From assembly GCA_902474645.1 (NCBI GenBank), contig CABRWN010000094.1:1-8288 (forward strand): DNA of 8,288 nucleotides, written 5' to 3'. The DNA comes from an uncultured Collinsella sp. Lineage in GTDB: Bacteria; Actinomycetota; Coriobacteriia; Coriobacteriales; Coriobacteriaceae. The position numbers and the translations under genes are program-made. The stretch's first letter is position 1, and every line of letters starts with the position of its first letter. Shown piece by piece: positions 6,343 through 8,288 of the stretch. The notes beneath the pieces are model-generated. The model saw only the letters and a list, made by a program, of their open reading frames with translations. It made no database searches and had not been told where the DNA came from.

Positions 6343-7497
6343 ATGGTCGAGTGGATTGTTAAGCGTGCGCAGGGCGACCGTGCGCGCGTGGGCACGTTGA
6401 CGGGCGTGGTGTGTATTCTCGCCAATGTGGCACTATGCGCTGCGAAGGGCGTAATTGGCGTGCTGTCGGGATCGGTTTCGATTGTGGCGGATGCCATGAA
6501 CAACCTGTCCGATGCAAGCTCGAATATCGTGAGCGTGCTGGGCTTTAAGCTGGCGAGCAAGCCGGCCGACCCCGAGCATCCTTACGGCCACGGTCGCTAC
6601 GAGTATCTCTCGGGTTTGGTCGTGGCGGCGCTCGTGCTGCTTATTGGCATCGAACTGGTGAAGTCCTCGGTGGAGCGTATTGTCAACCCGGAGCCTGTCG
6701 AGTTCTCGCTTGCCCTGGTGGCGGTCCTGGCACTTTCGATGGTTGTAAAGCTGTGGATGGCGGCCCTCAACCAAAAGCTCGGCGATCGCATTGAGTCCGA
6801 GACGCTGCATGCGACCGCGCAGGATTCCAAGAACGATGTCCTTGCCACAGGCGCCGTGTTGGCGTGCGCAATTGTTTCGCAGGTGACGCACATCAATCTT
6901 GACGCATGGGTCGGCCTTGCCGTTGGCGCCTATATTGGCTGGAGCGGTTTTGAGCTCATCCAGGATACGGTGAGCCCGCTTTTGGGCCAGTCGCCCGATC
7001 CTAAGCTGGTCAAGCACATTCGAGACAAGATCATGAGCTATCCCGGCGTTTTGGGCGTTCACGATTTGATGGTTCACGACTACGGCCCGGGCAGGAAGTT
7101 TGCAAGTGCGCATGCCGAGATGGCGGCCGAGGACAGCCCGTTGGAAAGTCACGACACGCTCGATAACATCGAGCAGTCGTTTAGGGACGAAGACGGCATG
7201 ATCGTTACGCTTCACTACGATCCCATCGTGACCGATGACCCCAAGCTGGCGAGCATGCGCTTGCGCATTCACGCCATGGCCCAGGAGATCGATAGCCGCC
7301 TCTCGATTCATGACCTGCGCTGCGTGCCGGGTCCTACGCACACCAACGTGATCTTTGACTGCGTGCGTCCCTCGGATCTGCAGATGAGTGCCGAAGACGT
7401 AAAGCACGCGCTGACACAACGGGTCGAATCGGAATATCCCAAGTCGATTGCCAAGATTACGATCGACGAAGACTACGTAGGGCATACCCACGAGTAA
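6343..7497 (+). CDS. Cation diffusion facilitator (CDF) family metal efflux protein, extended C-terminus
   Basis: Membrane antiporter predicted to export a divalent metal such as Mn, Zn or Fe in exchange for protons. It has 384 residues, longer than the usual 290-310. Six hydrophobic segments lie at about 18-41, 43-70, 88-109, 119-141, 165-182 and 186-206. The transport-site residues are Asn53-x3-Asp57 in TM2 and Asp161-x3-Asp165 in TM5. The loop HPYGHGRYE (79-87) is a CDF hallmark. Residues about 215-292 form the usual cytoplasmic dimer domain (GVHDLMVHDYGPG). Residues about 300-376 appear to repeat that fold (SIHDLRCVPGPTHTNV). The Asn-Asp/Asp-Asp site resembles that described for manganese-exporting MntE rather than the His-Asp sites of zinc exporters, so Mn is my leading guess. 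The start ATG 6343 has a weak G-rich site (6328-6335). The phosphatase gene follows after 39 bases. Confidence 0.92.
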   Translation: MVEWIVKRAQGDRARVGTLTGVVCILANVALCAAKGVIGVLSGSVSIVADAMNNLSDASSNIVSVLGFKLASKPADPEHPYGHGRYEYLSGLVVAALVLLIGIELVKSSVERIVNPEPVEFSLALVAVLALSMVVKLWMAALNQKLGDRIESETLHATAQDSKNDVLATGAVLACAIVSQVTHINLDAWVGLAVGAYIGWSGFELIQDTVSPLLGQSPDPKLVKHIRDKIMSYPGVLGVHDLMVHDYGPGRKFASAHAEMAAEDSPLESHDTLDNIEQSFRDEDGMIVTLHYDPIVTDDPKLASMRLRIHAMAQEIDSRLSIHDLRCVPGPTHTNVIFDCVRPSDLQMSAEDVKHALTQRVESEYPKSIAKITIDEDYVGHTHE

Positions 7498-7536
7498 GGC
7501 TATGCCGGCAAAGCAGGTTATGCAGAAGGGGAGAGC

Positions 7537-8163
7537 ATGAAGAAGCTGTATCTACTCCGCCACGGTCAGACGGAGTTCAACGTCAAAAAGCTGGTCCAGG
7601 GCCGCTGCGATTCACCGCTCACCGACTTAGGCCGTCAGCAAGCCGGGATGGCAGCCGCATGGCTCAAAGCCCACGGCGTCGTCCCCGACAAAGTGGTCTC
7701 ATCACCCTTAGGCCGAGCCATGGACACGGCAAGTCTCGTCGCATGCGAGCTCCTCGGCCCGGACGCAGCAGCCGAGCCCTGCGAAGGCATCATCGAGCGC
7801 TGCTACGGAACCTTCGAGGAAGGCCCTCACGACGCCCTGCCCACCGATGTCTGGGACCCCGGCGAGGATTTGGTCCCCTTCGGAGGAGAAGGAAGCCGGG
7901 CCCTGCAAGCGCGCATGGTAGGCACCCTCACCAATCTCATGAGTGCTAAGGACACCGAAACCCTCCTAGCAGTAAGCCACGGCAGCGCCAGCCGCCAATT
8001 CATCAAGGCCGCAGCCCCAGAGGGCTTCGAGCTCCCAACAAAACTCCCCAACTGCGCCATCATGATCTTCGATTTCGATGAGGCAAAGCCACAAGCAGAA
8101 GGCGAACCGTCCCAATGCAAGTTCACCCTCCAGCAAATAGTGGACCCCCAACAAAGTAATTAG
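7537..8163 (+). CDS. Histidine phosphatase family protein (phosphoglycerate mutase-like)
   Basis: Enzyme that moves or removes a phosphate through a phosphohistidine intermediate; probably cytosolic, since no signal peptide is seen. It has 208 residues, typical for the GpmB/PhoE/CobC-like branch. The N-terminal LLRHGQTEFN gives Arg8, the nucleophile His9 and Gly10. QGRCDSPLTDLG follows, then SSPLGRAMDTA with Arg60, then IIERCYGTFEE with the likely acid Glu87, and VSHGSASRQF with the second His148. The substrate cannot be told from sequence, and cobalamin, glycolytic or general phosphatase roles all remain open. The start has a good site, AAGGGGAG (7526-7533). It probably shares a transcript with the CDF gene 39 bases upstream. 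Codon use differs sharply from that gene: by hand count 12 of 21 Leu codons are CTC and only 5 end in G, against 8 CTC and 23 G-ending of 40 in the CDF gene. Confidence 0.92.
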   Translation: MKKLYLLRHGQTEFNVKKLVQGRCDSPLTDLGRQQAGMAAAWLKAHGVVPDKVVSSPLGRAMDTASLVACELLGPDAAAEPCEGIIERCYGTFEEGPHDALPTDVWDPGEDLVPFGGEGSRALQARMVGTLTNLMSAKDTETLLAVSHGSASRQFIKAAAPEGFELPTKLPNCAIMIFDFDEAKPQAEGEPSQCKFTLQQIVDPQQSN

Positions 8164-8209
8164 CTGAGCGAGCAGAGTTAAGCAGACATCAACGTGTCGT
8201 CTCCCGAGC

Positions 8210-8237
8210 TTGGCAGAGGGGCGGCGAAATATATTAA
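8210..8237 (+). promoter_or_regulatory. Possible promoter for a gene beyond the right edge
   Basis: TTGGCA (8210-8215, five of six bases of TTGACA) is followed after 16 bases by TATTAA (8232-8237, four of six of TATAAT). An overlapping TATATT lies at 8230-8235. It lies in an AT-rich patch of an otherwise GC-rich region, between the phosphatase stop and a hairpin. This is pattern matching only. Confidence 0.35.
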
Positions 8238-8262
8238 GTTTGTCGCGAGTTCCGCACGCAAA

Positions 8263-8285
8263 GGAAAGCACTTAATGTGCTTTCC
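8263..8285. repeat. Perfect 9-bp inverted repeat (terminator, operator or leader hairpin)
   Basis: GGAAAGCAC (8263-8271) is the exact reverse complement of GTGCTTTCC (8277-8285), with a 5-base TTAAT loop. There is an A run before it, but the + strand shows no T run directly after it (GTC, then the window ends). It may be a terminator of the phosphatase unit, an operator or leader hairpin behind the candidate promoter at 8210, or a terminator read from the other strand, where TTTG follows the stem. Confidence 0.55.
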
Positions 8286-8288
8286 GTC

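Noticed and set aside
6433..7491. A 352-codon open frame on the minus strand opposite the CDF gene
   Set aside because: Composition is typical of an antisense shadow, while the + strand frame has full CDF motifs.
1..8288. CRISPR array, tRNA or rRNA gene, insertion sequence, phage or defence genes
   Set aside because: No regularly spaced repeats, tRNA-like cloverleaf, transposase or integrase motifs were seen on either strand by reading.

Overview
The window looks like a piece of a high-GC Gram-positive chromosome, most likely a Coriobacteriia member such as Collinsella. This is inferred from G/C-ending codons, gene order and protein character; no 16S rRNA or other marker is present. All eight genes I can support lie on the + strand and are tightly packed. 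The long antisense reading frames look like shadows of this codon bias.

Positions 1-4936 hold the downstream part of a type II fatty acid synthesis operon: fabF (5' end outside the window), accB, fabZ, accC and one long gene that fuses accD and accA. Together these supply malonyl units (biotin carrier AccB, biotin carboxylase AccC, carboxyltransferase AccDA), condense them onto the growing acyl-ACP chain (FabF) and dehydrate the beta-hydroxyacyl-ACP (FabZ). The order fabF-accB-fabZ-accC-accD-accA is the one known from streptococcal and lactobacillal fab clusters. Gaps are from a few bases to an overlap, so translational coupling is likely.

Positions 4953-6191 hold a polytopic membrane protein of the PTS EIIC (glucose/beta-glucoside superfamily) type. 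It starts 16 bases after the accDA stop, has no EIIA or EIIB domain or neighbour, and lacks the His-containing motif usual in its family. A strong intrinsic terminator at 6230-6263 closes this transcription unit.

Positions 6343-8163 hold a second small unit: a cation diffusion facilitator with an apparently doubled cytoplasmic C-terminal domain and an Asn-Asp/Asp-Asp transport site, then a histidine phosphatase (phosphoglycerate mutase-like). The phosphatase gene has C/A-rich third codon positions, unlike the G/T-rich third positions of the CDF gene before it. The last 125 bases have no gene. They contain a possible promoter and a perfect 9-bp hairpin, probably belonging to what follows or terminating the unit.

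I see no RNA gene, CRISPR array, insertion sequence or integrase. The window is mainly ordinary housekeeping content. The orphan EIIC, the AccDA fusion, the two-domain CDF tail and the switch in base skew are the points worth a second look.
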